From NCBI GenBank assembly GCA_026260175.1, contig JAKCWW010000355.1, positions 29,775 through 93,774 on the forward strand: a stretch of 64,000 nucleotides of DNA, given 5' to 3'. This DNA is from Reticulitermes lucifugus. Its lineage: Eukaryota; Arthropoda; Insecta; Blattodea; Rhinotermitidae. This document shows, in pieces, positions 1-11,144 of the stretch. Made by a program: the position numbers and the translations under genes. The notes under the pieces were generated by a model that saw nothing but the letters and a program-made list of their open reading frames with translations, did no database searches and was not told the origin of the DNA. Every line of letters starts with the position of its first letter. Position 1 is the first letter of the stretch.

Positions 1-695
1 TGACTTAGGAATTCACGGTAACTGCATGAATTCACACTTAACTTCCGCGTTATTTAACAACGCTACAAGAAATTGATACGTTATAATTCTGTATTGAATT
101 TTTCACTCCTAGACTGTGACTACGAAACACTGCAACATTTAGAGAACTTAAATTTGTTAATCCAGAAATATAATAATGCTGTATCTAGTTACTGAGTTTC
201 ATATTTAGTTTCTCTCTATAATACATCACATTTCAAAATCAGTCTCTGTATTCAGTTCAAATACATATCAGTTTCAAAATAATGAAAGTTCCGAACTAAT
301 TTTTCTCACCGGATGAGAGTGCGTTAGTTATACAAGATGTACTCCTGCAGTAACTTCACTTGCGTAAAAAGTTCAGGGTATTTGACCACTTCGTTTCTAT
401 TTAATGATTCTGCATCACCTGTAAAATTAGGGAGAGTTGGGACAAATATATAAATTAAAAAGTTGTAACCTATTCGAACATGTTCTGAAGACACTACTTA
501 AGGAACGTAAAAAATTACGTAACAATAACTAAAATGCACAGTTAAATGCCACCTCATGTAAGGTTTAACAGGTGAAATTTAGCTCACGATTTTTGCATTC
601 AAATCCCTCCTTACGCAATATCGATAACCACATGCAAATCTCAGTCTAAGGTACAGAAACTCTTCAGTTAAAATAGCGTTTTAAATAAAATAAAG
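1..695. other. Unannotated A+T-rich DNA
   Basis: I see no recognisable gene, RNA or repeat here. No open frame of note occurs on either strand. Confidence 0.5.
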
Positions 696-699
696 TAGA

Positions 700-860
700 T
701 AGATACGAGATATGAGTTTCTCACAGTGGCGTTGCTGAATATTCAGGTCTTCTAAGATATTGCGCCGCGCTGACTGTCAGACAGTTATCAACGTTTCGAG
801 GGCGCTACGATCTTTTGAAATATCGGTACAGTCGACACAGCGTAGTATCACAGAAGATAT
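700..860 (-). repeat. Hammerhead-linked repeat family, fossil copy with inverted partner
   Basis: On the minus strand this translates to a decayed tail containing ARRNILEDLNIQQRHCEKL, the same tail seen near 24.1, 41.2, 48.1 and 54.0 kb. Just upstream on the minus strand, around 780-800, is a CGAAACGTT string matching the GAAACGTC element of the family. Immediately to the right (about 810-860) the plus strand carries the family string again, with TATCGGTA and CGACACAGCGTAG followed by AGAAGAT. The locus therefore looks like a minus copy on the left and a partial plus copy on the right. The family is recognised by internal comparison; its class is inferred. Confidence 0.5.
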
Positions 861-1073
861 AAATATCTAACTAGTTGGATACTTATCAAATAACTGGAAA
901 ATATATAAATTTACTGTAAGGACCAACACAGCACAAACACGATCGGTAGAACAAACTTTAGTTTAATGCACTTCGTCTATGTTTCGGCCAGACTGAACCA
1001 CCATGAAGAAGATGTAAAATACAAAGTAGAAATTACTTAAATTTTACTTTGAAAACTATTGTCTTAAGTCAGC

Positions 1074-1754
1074 GTGCCTATTACAGAGTATAGTTTTATA
1101 GTAATATGTTGCCAAAATCGTTATGAAACCTTTAAAAATGCAAAATTCACAAATGGAAAGCCGTTTATATTTACATTTCTGGATCGAGAAGATTCACACT
1201 GTTGTACCTCTATCCAGAAACGTTTCAAGAAACGACCCTTTGTTAAACATTCTTTCACGATGGTTTACGGCGTTAATTCTTGTGAAAGGCACAACAATAA
1301 ACGCGGTCCTTCCGTTGAAAACCGGCTGTCTCCGGGTACGGAACTTTTGTTCCCATTCTACATCGAGAAAAATTACGATGCGGAAACAGAACAAAAGAAA
1401 AAGGAGCTACAGAAATGTGAAGAAAGGAGCACGAAGAAGGAAGAGACACGCGTGCTTTTTTATATTGCAGAATATCAGGTACGGCTTTATTTGCCCTTCG
1501 TTTTGCATCGATTCCAATGTTCCTGCCAGCACCGAACGTGTCTTCCTACTCACAGCCTGTTTATTCTGCGGCTCAAGAGAACAAACTTGCAGTTTGTAGT
1601 TGCGGTGTTTCATGTACTTGCATGTGTACTTATGTGGTGTGGTTATTACGAATGTACATCAATAATTACTCAATTTGCTGATTCGTTCCTCTGCTTAAGT
1701 TCCACCATTACAATTTGTAAGTCAAATTTATCGACCCCTATCTCGAAGTACTGA
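1074..1754 (+). CDS. Unidentified 226-codon open reading frame (possible orphan or fossil coding region)
   Basis: This is the longest open frame in the window and I do not recognise the product. The translation has a mixed N-terminal part rich in F, K and R, a charged segment around residues 103-124 (Q/K/E-rich), and a cysteine-rich, hydrophobic C-terminal third containing a possible membrane-like stretch near residues 172-190. A second plus frame, 1123-1599, is also open for 158 codons, so two frames are free of stops over the same 477 bp. That is unusual in DNA this rich in A+T. No splice sites, promoter or neighbouring exon could be tied to it. It could be a chance frame, a decayed transposon or viral fragment, or a lineage-specific gene. 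Confidence that it is translated is low. Confidence 0.15.
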   Translation: MPITEYSFIVICCQNRYETFKNAKFTNGKPFIFTFLDREDSHCCTSIQKRFKKRPFVKHSFTMVYGVNSCERHNNKRGPSVENRLSPGTELLFPFYIEKNYDAETEQKKKELQKCEERSTKKEETRVLFYIAEYQVRLYLPFVLHRFQCSCQHRTCLPTHSLFILRLKRTNLQFVVAVFHVLACVLMWCGYYECTSIITQFADSFLCLSSTITICKSNLSTPISKY

Positions 1755-1759
1755 AGCGT

Positions 1760-2400
1760 TGGCCGTTTGCAATTGTTGCCACAAACAAGATCCTGATGAC
1801 TTACGTACACACTTTTGCACGTTGATGTTGCATGTTTCATTATTGCCAACAGACAAAAATAAATATGGGTCTCGAAGGACAATTGATTTTTATTTTAAGT
1901 GTGTTACACAAAACAAAATGTTTAACATATGTTCAGGAATCAGTCACTGACAACTCCCTTCCATCGAAATTCGAAATTAGGCTAAGTGACAAGCTAATGT
2001 TCATGACAGTCTTCGGTACCAATTTAAAAGTTCCACTTTTATATTTTCCTGAAGGAACTGGGCTAAAATCACGGTAACTCCAATCGGACGAGTTTTATTG
2101 ATTTATCTGGTGGTCCGCCACACAAACAGACCCATAGTACTGGGCACACAGATGTGTTCTGCATATCAAGGTTCCTCGGTGAATTACTAAACTGCTGAGA
2201 CATTTGTGGGACCAAGAAAAACGCTAAGGTAAGGAAAGAACTGGACTGTAAAAGGCGATAAAATGCATTACAAAGAGATAAAAAATGTGCAGATAGACAT
2301 GGAGACGGAAGATGCTACAACACAATGAGAGAAGGGATGAACATCTCTTCGTGCAATAAACTAAGGGGGAAGTAACTGAATTGGACCAACAGAGTAAACA
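1760..2400. other. Unannotated DNA
   Basis: Only short open frames with no recognisable content. I see no repeat signature. Confidence 0.4.
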
Positions 2401-2411
2401 AGATACAAGTA

Positions 2412-2460
2412 GGCATGTGTGTGTGCGTGTGTACATGGGTGTATGTGAGTGTGTGTTTAC
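2412..2460 (+). repeat. Degenerate TG-rich microsatellite
   Basis: An interrupted run of TG/GTGT units with intervening ACATGGG and ATGTGAG. The short minus-strand frames rich in H and T here are a by-product of this repeat. Confidence 0.7.
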
Positions 2461-2865
2461 GTATGCATAATATTCTGGGACTCAGAAAGGGTAAAAAATT
2501 TGAAGATATAGAGTGGATCTCGAGAAAGAAATGACCACGCAACAAGGTTCAGGCAGGTACTTGATATTTTGAATTCCTAAGTTCATACAGATAGTGAAAG
2601 AATAGGATTATGCACTAATGAATAGATTACATGGAAACAACGTATAAAATACCCCGACAATTTTTGCAGTAAAGGACAATCACATTTTTTGCAGAAAATC
2701 TCAGACAAACTAGCAACGAGCAAATAGCAATCATTTGTGTCCGTGAAACAGAGTTTAGTAAATCATACACGAACCGTAGTCAGAACCTAAATTTAGAAAT
2801 TTGTCGTGAGAGGAAGAAATATTTTGGTCATGTTAAAAAGGAAAATAGAGTATCATAATATTGCC

Positions 2866-3125
2866 GTCGTATTTCACAGTCGGCAGAGTGACTAGATTGC
2901 GGACCGGACGACTTTGGATTGGAGGATCAATTCCCGGCAGGGGTAAGAGATTTCTTTCTTATCCAGGCGTTCAGATCGGCCCTGAGGCCCACCTAGCCTC
3001 TTATTCAGTGGTCACCGGGAGACTTTTCTCGGGGGTAAAGTGGCCGCGGTGTGAAGGTGTCCACTCACCTCCAACTAGCGTCAAAGTTAAAAGTCTGTAG
3101 AGCTATAAATTAACTCCCCTATACC
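2866..3125 (+). mobile_element. tRNA-derived SINE, family 1 (near full length)
   Basis: The 5' part is tRNA-like: a degenerate A-box region around 2880-2900 and a B-box-like GGATCAATTCCCGG at about 2925. The tRNA-unrelated body then carries GATCGGCCCTGAGGCCCACC, followed by a CCGGGAG...CGGGGGTAAAGTGGCCG module and a CACTCACCTCC string. The same module is found at 12.5, 17.6, 21.8, 33.9 and 38.05 kb, which makes this a dispersed family. The 79-codon open frame over it is a shadow. The tRNA source cannot be told from this copy. Confidence 0.7.
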
Positions 3126-4700
3126 TTGGTGCACAATTAACCACACGGGAAATGTTACAGATTAAGTAAATAATGAAGTAAAGTGCAGTGACATCCAAGC
3201 AATAAACAAGTTAATGTCCTTCAGAAGGTATGTTATTAATTTGTCGAAACAGATTAAAGTGTATTCTTATAAGCAACACAAGAAGCTAATTAGTGTCGCA
3301 TAAGGTGCTGATACTATAAGCCTAAAACAGAGGCAAAGCGAAGAGAATTGCTGCATTTAACTACGGATTGAGACACTTCGGGCATACAAGGCTGGCGTCT
3401 AATAGTTCTCATGATATCCTTGTTCTCTGACTACCAACCAAATCGAAGTTTCATTTGTCTTAACCACGACACTACTGTGAGCGATGTGATGTCCTGTTTT
3501 ATAATGTCCTTATAATTATTTTATATAATTTCGTTTTTATTTCATACACTTAAAGTAAACGTATGTCGGACGGTGTTTATGATTATTACAGCCTTTTACA
3601 CGATTTATAAAGCCTGCTCTCAATAAGTTAACAGCCCGCTAACTTTGAAAGCAGGACATGCTAGATAAGGGCAAATAAAAGGTTATGACGTAACTAGATA
3701 CGACCTAAATTCGGCAGACTGTTTCTATTTTTGGCCTCCTGTACCGAATTTCTTTAGAAAAGAGAAAGAAAATTACGAGTTGATACGCGCAAAACGACAG
3801 ACGGAAAAATACATTGAAAACACCTTCCTGTCAAGCGTTTTCTTCTTCAGGCATATTCCTTTACTGATCGAGGCATCTATTCAGAACCAATGGTTATTAC
3901 ACACAGAACTATTCAGAATCAGATCTGACCTAAAGCGAATTTAAATTTCTTCCTGGTCATAGCATTTATCCTGTACCGTACAGTTCTTGTAACACTTCAA
4001 ATCTTCCCTCCGCAGTAATTCACGGCGTTACTTCCACCATAGACAGAAAGCTACGCAGTCATGTTTCGGTTGCCATAACCTTCTTAATGAAGGTTGGGTG
4101 CAGTCAGGAGAGATGAGGTTGGCATTAAAATGGGAGAGGCTTTAGGAGGTGTATCCTACCACATACGAACGGGCGTTATTTATCTTTCACATTAAGTACA
4201 TAATGCAAAACAATTTACTTCCATACAACTGAATTAACAACCGAAAAGTAATTAGAAACTATTCTATGACACGAATCAGTGCTTACTATTGTATAATTAC
4301 CTTTCTGAAATGCCGTGAAGCAGAATTATGAACTTTCCTGACTGTAAACGACTTAACACCCTTAATTTTCGTTTTTAACTAATTAAACAGTAATTACACT
4401 TTACGTCGTTATTATAGCCTCGTACTCTGGAATCCAGAAAGCTGTTTCGAGCTAGCAGTTAAACACGTACTTGTAAAGTGCTGTAGGGTGCTGCACTGCA
4501 CTTCTTGACGTGTCAAACTTTGCAAAACAGATGATGCACAGCACAGCGCAACACTTGAAGGCAAAACTAAAAAATTAATAAACATAATGGGAAAACGATA
4601 ATTTATTTAGAATACCGTACTTCCAAAAACTAGTCTATGTAACAAGAAACGTCACTGTTTGTAATATGTAGAATTTAACATCTAATATTTTGTGGTGTGT
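3126..4700. other. Unannotated DNA
   Basis: No recognisable gene or repeat. At 4060-4100 the minus strand has a GGTT-ATGGC-AACC hairpin followed by GAAACATG, which faintly recalls the hammerhead motifs elsewhere, but its core is too degraded to call. Confidence 0.35.
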
Positions 4701-4704
4701 GTCA

Positions 4705-4830
4705 CGTTTTGGTTATGGGGAGGTGGCCGAGGTTTTATCTCAGCCCCAAAACTGGAATTTTCCCTTTGAGTGTTATCCAGTGGATGGCCGGGACTATTTT
4801 CTAGGAGGTAAAGTGGCCAGATAAAAAACC
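4705..4830 (+). mobile_element. SINE fragment, family 1-like
   Basis: GGTGGCCGAGG resembles a tRNA A-box region. It is followed at about 4785-4820 by GGCCGGGAC...GGAGGTAAAGTGGCC, a diverged version of the family 1 body module. The B-box is not recognisable. Confidence 0.45.
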
Positions 4831-5194
4831 AGACTTATTACTTCCAGCAAAATACAATGTTTAGAAGCCTCTTACAGGACGCAAAAGCGGAAATTTCCTG
4901 GCTGTCTAACCACCTACCGTAGCTTGAAGCTAAACGCCTGCCTAAAAAAACACGCATTTTGAAATGTTACCATATAGCGGATATTAAACACAAACGCTCT
5001 CAATTGACCAGGCCCAAGCCTCAGTAAACTGCAGAGCCATAACACTCGTATACTCGTATGCTTCCGTATCATTTTGGTTTCTATGAAGGACAAAGTTTGG
5101 GGTTCATATTATACCTAAACTGTTATGTGGTATAACCAATTACGTATGGTTCCTACATAAACTGTCTATTAGCTATGACTTGTACTCCTTACAA

Positions 5195-5580
5195 GATATT
5201 ATTCGAGTGTGCAAATGAAGAAGGGGAAGATGGAGGGGGCACATGGCACATATAGGGAGATGAGAAATGTATGAAGAATTTTTTTGGAAACCTGAAGGAG
5301 ACCACTTGGAAAAGCAAGCAGTAGATGGAAGGATAATATTAAAAGGCATCCTAAAGAGATAGGACGGAGGAAGGGGACTGAACAGATTTGATCAGGATAA
5401 AAAAGAGTAATGAACTTCAGGCTGCCATAAAGTGCAGGGAATTTCTGGACTAGCTCAGGAACTTCTGCTTCTTCGGTGGCACTACAGTCCAATGCGGACC
5501 TTCGCCTCCTAGCTCAGGAACTATTCGCTTCTAAAGAAAGCCTCTGTTACATGATGTTTTTCAGTCAGTCAGTTAGTCAG
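5195..5580 (+). mobile_element. LINE family A 3' end (fossil)
   Basis: The plus strand matches the C-terminal tail and 3' UTR of the LINE seen clearly at 20.3 kb. It has a degenerate GHMAHIG-like start, a GGAGACCACTTGGAAAAGC stretch, GGATAATATTAAAA, then TAATGAACTTCAGG and TGCAGGGAATTTC, and it ends at CAGTCAGTCAGTTAGTCAG. The reading frame is broken by stops and indels. Part of the 3' UTR (AGCTCAGGAAC...CTTCT) appears twice, at about 5455 and 5512. The copy is 5'-truncated and inactive. Confidence 0.65.
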
Positions 5581-5869
5581 TTGCACGTATTAAATATTTA
5601 CCCCCTTCCCTAAACACTATTCTCAGTTTTGTGTAAGTTAGCGCATCCTCTAACTTCCCGATTACTTCCAACACTTGAACTCTCATCACTTCACGAAGTT
5701 AGCACTTTCTCTTTAAGTGTAATAAAATCGTGACATTAACTTTACTTGCAATTTGATTATATGCGATAAGCTTAGAAAATGTAATCGGATATTATGAAGT
5801 TACTTCAAAAAGGGAAAAAAACAACTTGCATTTGATTTTAGTACACGATTCTTATACAACTTTGTGCGC

Positions 5870-6260
5870 GCACGTATGTAGGTGATAGGCCGTTGAGAGC
5901 GGGTTCGGGCCCACCAGCAAGGGCGAACCGGCTAGAAATATTTAAACTAAATCGCAAAAAACCGACTCTCAGTTGCAGAGTGCCTTGGGCTTCGTTTGAA
6001 AGGGCTAATTTGTACAATCGACAATAAGGATACTACCGAGAAAGACAAAAACATGTGCAATATAGTCGGGCTCCGGGCCCCCTTCCGACCAGGTGAGCCC
6101 CGTTAATTTACACCGACTTCCCCCCACCCTCGTCAGCACTGTGTAAGTGTGTGTGTCTTCAGCACAAACTTGGGACACTCAGACGAAGTGTACAATCCCA
6201 CAACCTTCTTGATATTGGCAGTCACGGTGTAACTAACTGTAAGATTCTTAGCGGGCCGTA
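5870..6260. other. Locally G+C-rich block without identified function
   Basis: Contains GCGGGTTCGGGCCCACC, GGGCTCCGGGCCCCC and a short TGTGTG run. It is richer in G+C than its surroundings, but I find no frame, tRNA fold or known repeat. It could be a decayed repeat. Confidence 0.3.
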
Positions 6261-6834
6261 TGACCTGTCCGTCCCCTAATTCACTTAACAGTCATCTGCA
6301 TTACAGGCGCTAATTAATCGAGTTATTTCGAAGCTCGCTATCAACACAGTGTCAATGAGGACTTCCCCATCACGGTAGACTGCTTCATTTCCTGTCAACA
6401 ACAATACCAACACGGTAGCAGTGCCACGTTATGAGACAGACAGACATCTAAGGCCATTGATGTCTTGAATAGTCACATATTTCATACCTGGACGGCTTTA
6501 CGTATTTGTTTAATAAAATGGGAAACAGGAAGGTGGGAAACATGATCCTGTAAAGCAACTTGCTACACATGCATGGTCTGATTCGTCGGAATCTGAGTTT
6601 GATTGAATTATGTTTTCAATTGGGAAGGTTACTATGGCGACGTTGGGTAATGATTGCAAAGGATGTAAAAGGAAAAAAAATGTTGTCTAATTTATGTGTA
6701 AGATGTTATCCTTTTCGACTCAAGGCACTCAGGAAAACCACAAAGCCCTCTTTAGAACAGCCGGTGTCCTGGTTGACATTTAAACATAAACATTAAACAT
6801 TGACATTAACCTCACGAAAATGAAAGACTGTAGA

Positions 6835-6875
6835 CGTACTGGTTAGCGTCTCGGCCGCAAACCATCATGTTTAAT
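6835..6875 (+). mobile_element. SINE 5' head fragment
   Basis: ACTGGTTAGCGTCTCGGCCGC resembles the A-box to anticodon-arm part of a tRNA-derived SINE head. No B-box follows, so only a fragment remains. Confidence 0.35.
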
Positions 6876-6889
6876 GTTCTTACGAGCCT

Positions 6890-8040
6890 TTTGGTGTTAC
6901 AGTAAATCGGAAAACGATGGTTCTTGGAAGTGCATACTAGCCAGATTTGATAAGACAGAGATTATTTTGTGCAAATTTACATACCGATTTTGTTTTGTGA
7001 CGTAACAGCTCAAATCGGGCCTAGGCCGCCTCGTTTTCTGTTTTATAGGCCACACACAGACACACCCGGTAGGACTCAGAACGAGTGATCAACTCGTCGC
7101 AGAGGCCGCTTCACATACCCATTTAGATATAACTATCATAATACGAGGTAGTTGGTATAATGAAAGTGCCCCATCAATGGAATACAAACGTATGCTATAG
7201 TCTGCTACTGAGCTGCCCAGTAGACAGGGCACAACTGAGACCATTACGGTGCGTAGTGTGTGAACAGGCCTGTGACCTCTGAACTTAAGGGACAAATTTA
7301 ACGAAATGCAGTCGATAGGCTGTCTTATGCATGATAAACTCAACGTCATAAATTTTGTAACTAACGACCTGTAGTTCATAAATTCGCTCTAATATGTAAT
7401 CAATTTCGCTGTCTCATTCATATACGGCACACCTCCATTCGCATATCAGCTGCCTTCATAATGCAGACGGAGACTCATTGACCGCTAGCTGAAAGAAGAC
7501 ACGACAAAGCTAGGATAATCCAGAGGACGACCAAAACTGCATAATGACGAGAGTCATTATTTGTGCTCATCGACAAACACAATTAGAGCGAACTTTATAT
7601 TATATACAAGTTACCGTGCATTTCAATAATTAATTAACCAGTCACAATAAGCATGCACAAATCAACATTCCAAACCTCTGACACATAACCAGGCAGTACA
7701 TAAGACACCACAGGACGGTCAACAACACAGCAAATGTATGTTGAACTACGGTTCCGCTTACCTGAGATAATCGTCGTATATATCCACAATAGAAACGTAT
7801 TTATATTTATATTATTACAGGACACCATCAAATATGATCGTACAACTAATATACATAGCCAGCTGTCGAACAAAGTCTTAAAAACGTTTAACATTTCATA
7901 GTACGACTATCTTCATTTATAAAGTTTTAATTATCCAATTGTAATAAAACACCAAAGAAGATAAGCTGACCACCATGAACAAGAAGATAAGTGATATTTA
8001 ATGATAGTGAATTTATGTTGTGAAAGTGAATTGGATGCAT
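6890..8040. other. Unannotated DNA
   Basis: No recognisable gene or repeat. The minus-strand frames of 86-96 codons have no identifiable content. Confidence 0.4.
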
Positions 8041-8066
8041 TTGAAAACTGTGAACTCTCGACGACA

Positions 8067-8107
8067 CCCCTTAGGATGGCACAAGGAGTGCCGAAACATA
8101 TGTAGGG
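8067..8107 (+). ncRNA. Hammerhead ribozyme-like motif, minimal type I
   Basis: Elements in order as RNA: stem I 5' strand CCC (8067-8069); core CUUAGGA (8070-8076, consensus CUGANGA with one change, G5 to U); a U spacer; stem II GGCAC/GUGCC (8078-8082 and 8088-8092) closed by loop AAGGA; core GAA (8093-8095); stem III AC/GU with an AUAU loop (8096-8103); cleavage-site nucleotide A (8104); stem I 3' strand GGG (8105-8107). The G5 change should abolish cleavage, so this is a fossil. The layout matches the short type I hammerheads known from Penelope-like retroelements. Identity is by motif only. Confidence 0.55.
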
Positions 8108-8414
8108 ACAAGAAAACACTAAAATAGTGTAGTGCATTCGTTGGAATAAAATAATTAATTAAAAATTAGAGCGATCAAATCAAGCACGTTGTGGTCAGTA
8201 CTAATGGGGATCAGAGAAATAGCGCCGCCCTCACTTAGCAACCATGAAAGTCTGTGAACAGAACTTCCCTGTCACACATTATTTCGATTTACCACCACCC
8301 TCGCTATACCTCCACAAATTGCGGCGGGCCTACACTAGCGCTATATCAGGGTTTCGCTGTGTGTACTAATGTGATCGGAACCGTGAAGGGAACAGACGAG
8401 CCGTAAGAACAAGT

Positions 8415-8570
8415 CATTGATTGGAGAATAATATTAAAATGGATATTAAAGGAAAAGACTTAAATTGGAATCAACTGGGTCAAGATAGGATCAACTTGTG
8501 AGATTTCGTGAAAACGGTAATGGCAATTTCAGTTCCACAAAAAGCGAGAAATTTCTTCTTCAGCTGAGCG
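8415..8570 (+). mobile_element. LINE family A 3' fragment (fossil)
   Basis: TTGGAGAATAATATTAAAAT, then CAACTGGGTCAAGATAGGAT and GGTAATGGCAATTTCAGTTC, are decayed forms of the family A coding tail (WEDNIKMD, then LAQDRD, then NAVMNLRVP). The frame has stops. Nothing recognisable of the reverse transcriptase remains upstream. Confidence 0.55.
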
Positions 8571-8579
8571 TTTTTTTAA

Positions 8580-9620
8580 CCTTCCAATGTGCGTTCAGCT
8601 ACGTTACGTACTTTCTGAAGTAATTATGTGGTTTGCTATAGGTGATAATGGAAATACTTGAGAATATACTACTCAAGTACAGAGATGTCGCAAGACCCTG
8701 AAGTAGATAGCTAAAACAGTTACAAACGCTTCTGATCATTGGATTGGGTTTACGGCACCCAGCCTTTGCGCTGTAAGAGGAACAAGCAAGAAGGCATCTA
8801 AAATAACACAGTCCTTTCACAAAATCCGAGCTCGGTTGATCGATTAGTTGTTTACCACATAAGGTGTTATTATCTGCTGATGGTATATAATGTCATACAA
8901 CACATGGTGCGATGACTATTACAGAAACATATGTAAGACATGTTTGGCCTACACTGACGTCTAATATCCCGGTGTTTGTCTTCACTGCCTGAGCGAATGA
9001 AAGATCTGTTCTTGCCACAAGAGACACACGTCATGACATCCGGTCTGCAGTATAAAGTCAAATCCCTCCAGCTGGCTTTCCGTTCTCATACTAACTAACC
9101 ATCTGTTGTGAGACACTAAGAACTCGTTACAGTCTAAGACTGGATGTTTTGTTACGCAGGTCTAGCTACAGCAGACAACCTGGAACATATTAACTCCACG
9201 GTATAGTAACTTCCTCCAACATTTGGCACGTACTGAGTTGATGGTCAAATTCCCTGTTCTTATGCTACTCTAAGGCCTTCCACAGGCATATAGCTAGAGA
9301 GAGAACGTTCCAGAAAAAAGTACTTTCCTTATGATATATAGCAAAAAGTTATAACACGTTTAAATTTTTTCGAATACGATCATAATGGTAAGATTTTATA
9401 ATGACCAAGCCAAATGTTAAGGTTTGTCTTCGCAACTTTTGTGTCAATAAATCCTATCTTCGTAATAAATATTAGAAAACTGTAACTTGATTGCGACTCA
9501 CTGTAAGCCGGTTCAAACCAATGACATCAGTATTAATGTAATAAAATATATAAAATTGAGCAGCTGAAAATATTTATGGGCTTAATTTCTCTTCTTCACA
9601 AAATATACGAATTTAAAGTC
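8580..9620. other. Unannotated DNA
   Basis: No recognisable gene or repeat family. Short minus-strand frames only. Confidence 0.4.
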
Positions 9621-9624
9621 AAGA

Positions 9625-9905
9625 AATACAATACGATCAAACATGTAGCAGGCATGGGAGAAATGAGAAATCACTACAGAATTTTAATTGGAAAACCTGA
9701 ACGGAGGAGAGTACTTGGAAGGCCTAAGCGCAGATGAGAGGACAATGTTAAAATGGAGCTTACAAGAATGGAATACAATATTTTGAACAGCACGCATCTA
9801 GCAAGAGGATTGTTTGGCGGTATCTTGTTGAGAAGGTAGTGAAACCTTCAGGTCCAATGCAAGGCATCTGTGCAACGGTCAGTCTCTCAAAACGGTCTCT
9901 GCTCC
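9625..9905 (+). mobile_element. LINE family A 3' end (fossil)
   Basis: The plus strand translates in one frame to KHVAGMGEMRNHYRILIGKP, followed by ERRRVLGRPKRR, a stop, then EDNVKMEL. This is the tail of family A. It continues with a decayed MNLRVP region and 3' UTR to about 9900. The in-frame stop and indels show it is inactive. The frame is better preserved than at 5.2 or 10.9 kb. Confidence 0.75.
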
Positions 9906-9909
9906 ATGG

Positions 9910-10890
9910 AGTTGCGTATTCTGCTGCTCACTGGCTTTGTCGGTAAAGCATAACTCTGTGCCAGGAACAAATTCGGAAGTGTAAAATTCCACATTGCGTA
10001 CACATTACCTCCACTGCTGTTTATTTTTAATTTAGGATTTTGTGAGAAAGTAAAAAATAACACTTGGGTAGCAAATGTTCGAAACCCGTGAATTGTACCT
10101 TTATGTACTCTTTATTTTTCTCAACTAATATGAGTTTCATGAACCTTACTCATAAAACAGTTAGACATTAAATGATTAAGGAATGCTTTATTAGACTTCC
10201 TGTACATTCTCGAGTTTTATAAAGAAGAAGCAGCGGATGCAATAAGGTACTTAATACTGTCCTGCAGTAAGCAATTTGCGGTTAATTACAAACTATGTTG
10301 CTTCCTATCGCTATGCCATGACCCTATTGTTACAATAATGATAGAACAATTTACAAGTTACACGCTATCTCCACGACTGTAGCGCCCAGTACCTATGAAC
10401 GGACAGCTCTGTTTGTCAGCTCTCTCACACTACATCCCATAAAGTAAGTTAGTACCACCGCACGAAAACTGCACCAACAAAGGCACGAGACAGGTCAGTT
10501 TAGAAATAAAATCAGGATATCCATGTAATTTATCCCTGAATTACTTACATAATAACAACTGTCAAATTTTCAGGATATTCGATACAGTTATTGTTGTATA
10601 AACTGGGCCTGCTGTAGAAAAAAAAAGCTTTTACAATAAACTTCCTTAATGCAGTTTGTGTATTTTAAACCAGAGCTGTACGGTGGAAATGGCATATTCC
10701 TGGAATTTGATTCCAAGAAACACATTCTTACATTTCATGTTTTAATAATTTACTTGTATTTTAACGTGAATAATTTAGTGGTACTGTACATCGATTGACT
10801 CTTGTATAAGTTTAATGTATAATAAAAGCATAATGGTGAAAATCACATAACGAGGAGCTTAGTAATTTTCACTCTTCACGAAATGCTGTC
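9910..10890. other. Unannotated A+T-rich DNA
   Basis: No recognisable gene or repeat. Confidence 0.4.
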
Positions 10891-10894
10891 TATC

Positions 10895-11140
10895 AAATAC
10901 GGATGAGAGGGATATATGTGAAGAATAAATGGGGGAGATAATAAAAGCAAACTGAATTTTGTCGGAAACCCTGAAAATAAGAGCCTGTCTGGGGACGTAC
11001 GCATAGATTATAGGATAATATTAAAATGGATTTAAAGGAATTTTATGCAAGAATGTATTCTACAAGAACGGCTACGGAGAGGTTACAGTACAGAACCCGT
11101 TTAAAAAACACGCAATAAACTTCTCGATTGCATAGAGTAT
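10895..11140 (+). mobile_element. LINE family A 3' fragment (strongly decayed)
   Basis: GTCGGAAACCCTGAAAATAA, then GCATAGATTATAGGATAATA and AAAATGGATTTAAAGG, correspond to the family A segment VGKPEGK...[11 protein letters not shown]. The frame is broken. Confidence 0.5.
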
Positions 11141-11144
11141 GGGA

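Noticed and set aside
965-1010. Hammerhead motif on the minus strand before GAAACATAG
   Set aside because: GG...CC flanks and GAAAC are present, but the upstream core does not resemble CUGANGA.
2803-2850. FGHVKKEN-like reading as another LINE tail
   Set aside because: The match is limited to a few residues with no supporting downstream tail or 3' UTR.
5540-5580. TTAG/CAGT tracts at LINE ends as telomeric sequence
   Set aside because: Insect telomeres use TTAGG. These tracts are short, degenerate tetranucleotide tails at the 3' ends of family A LINEs.
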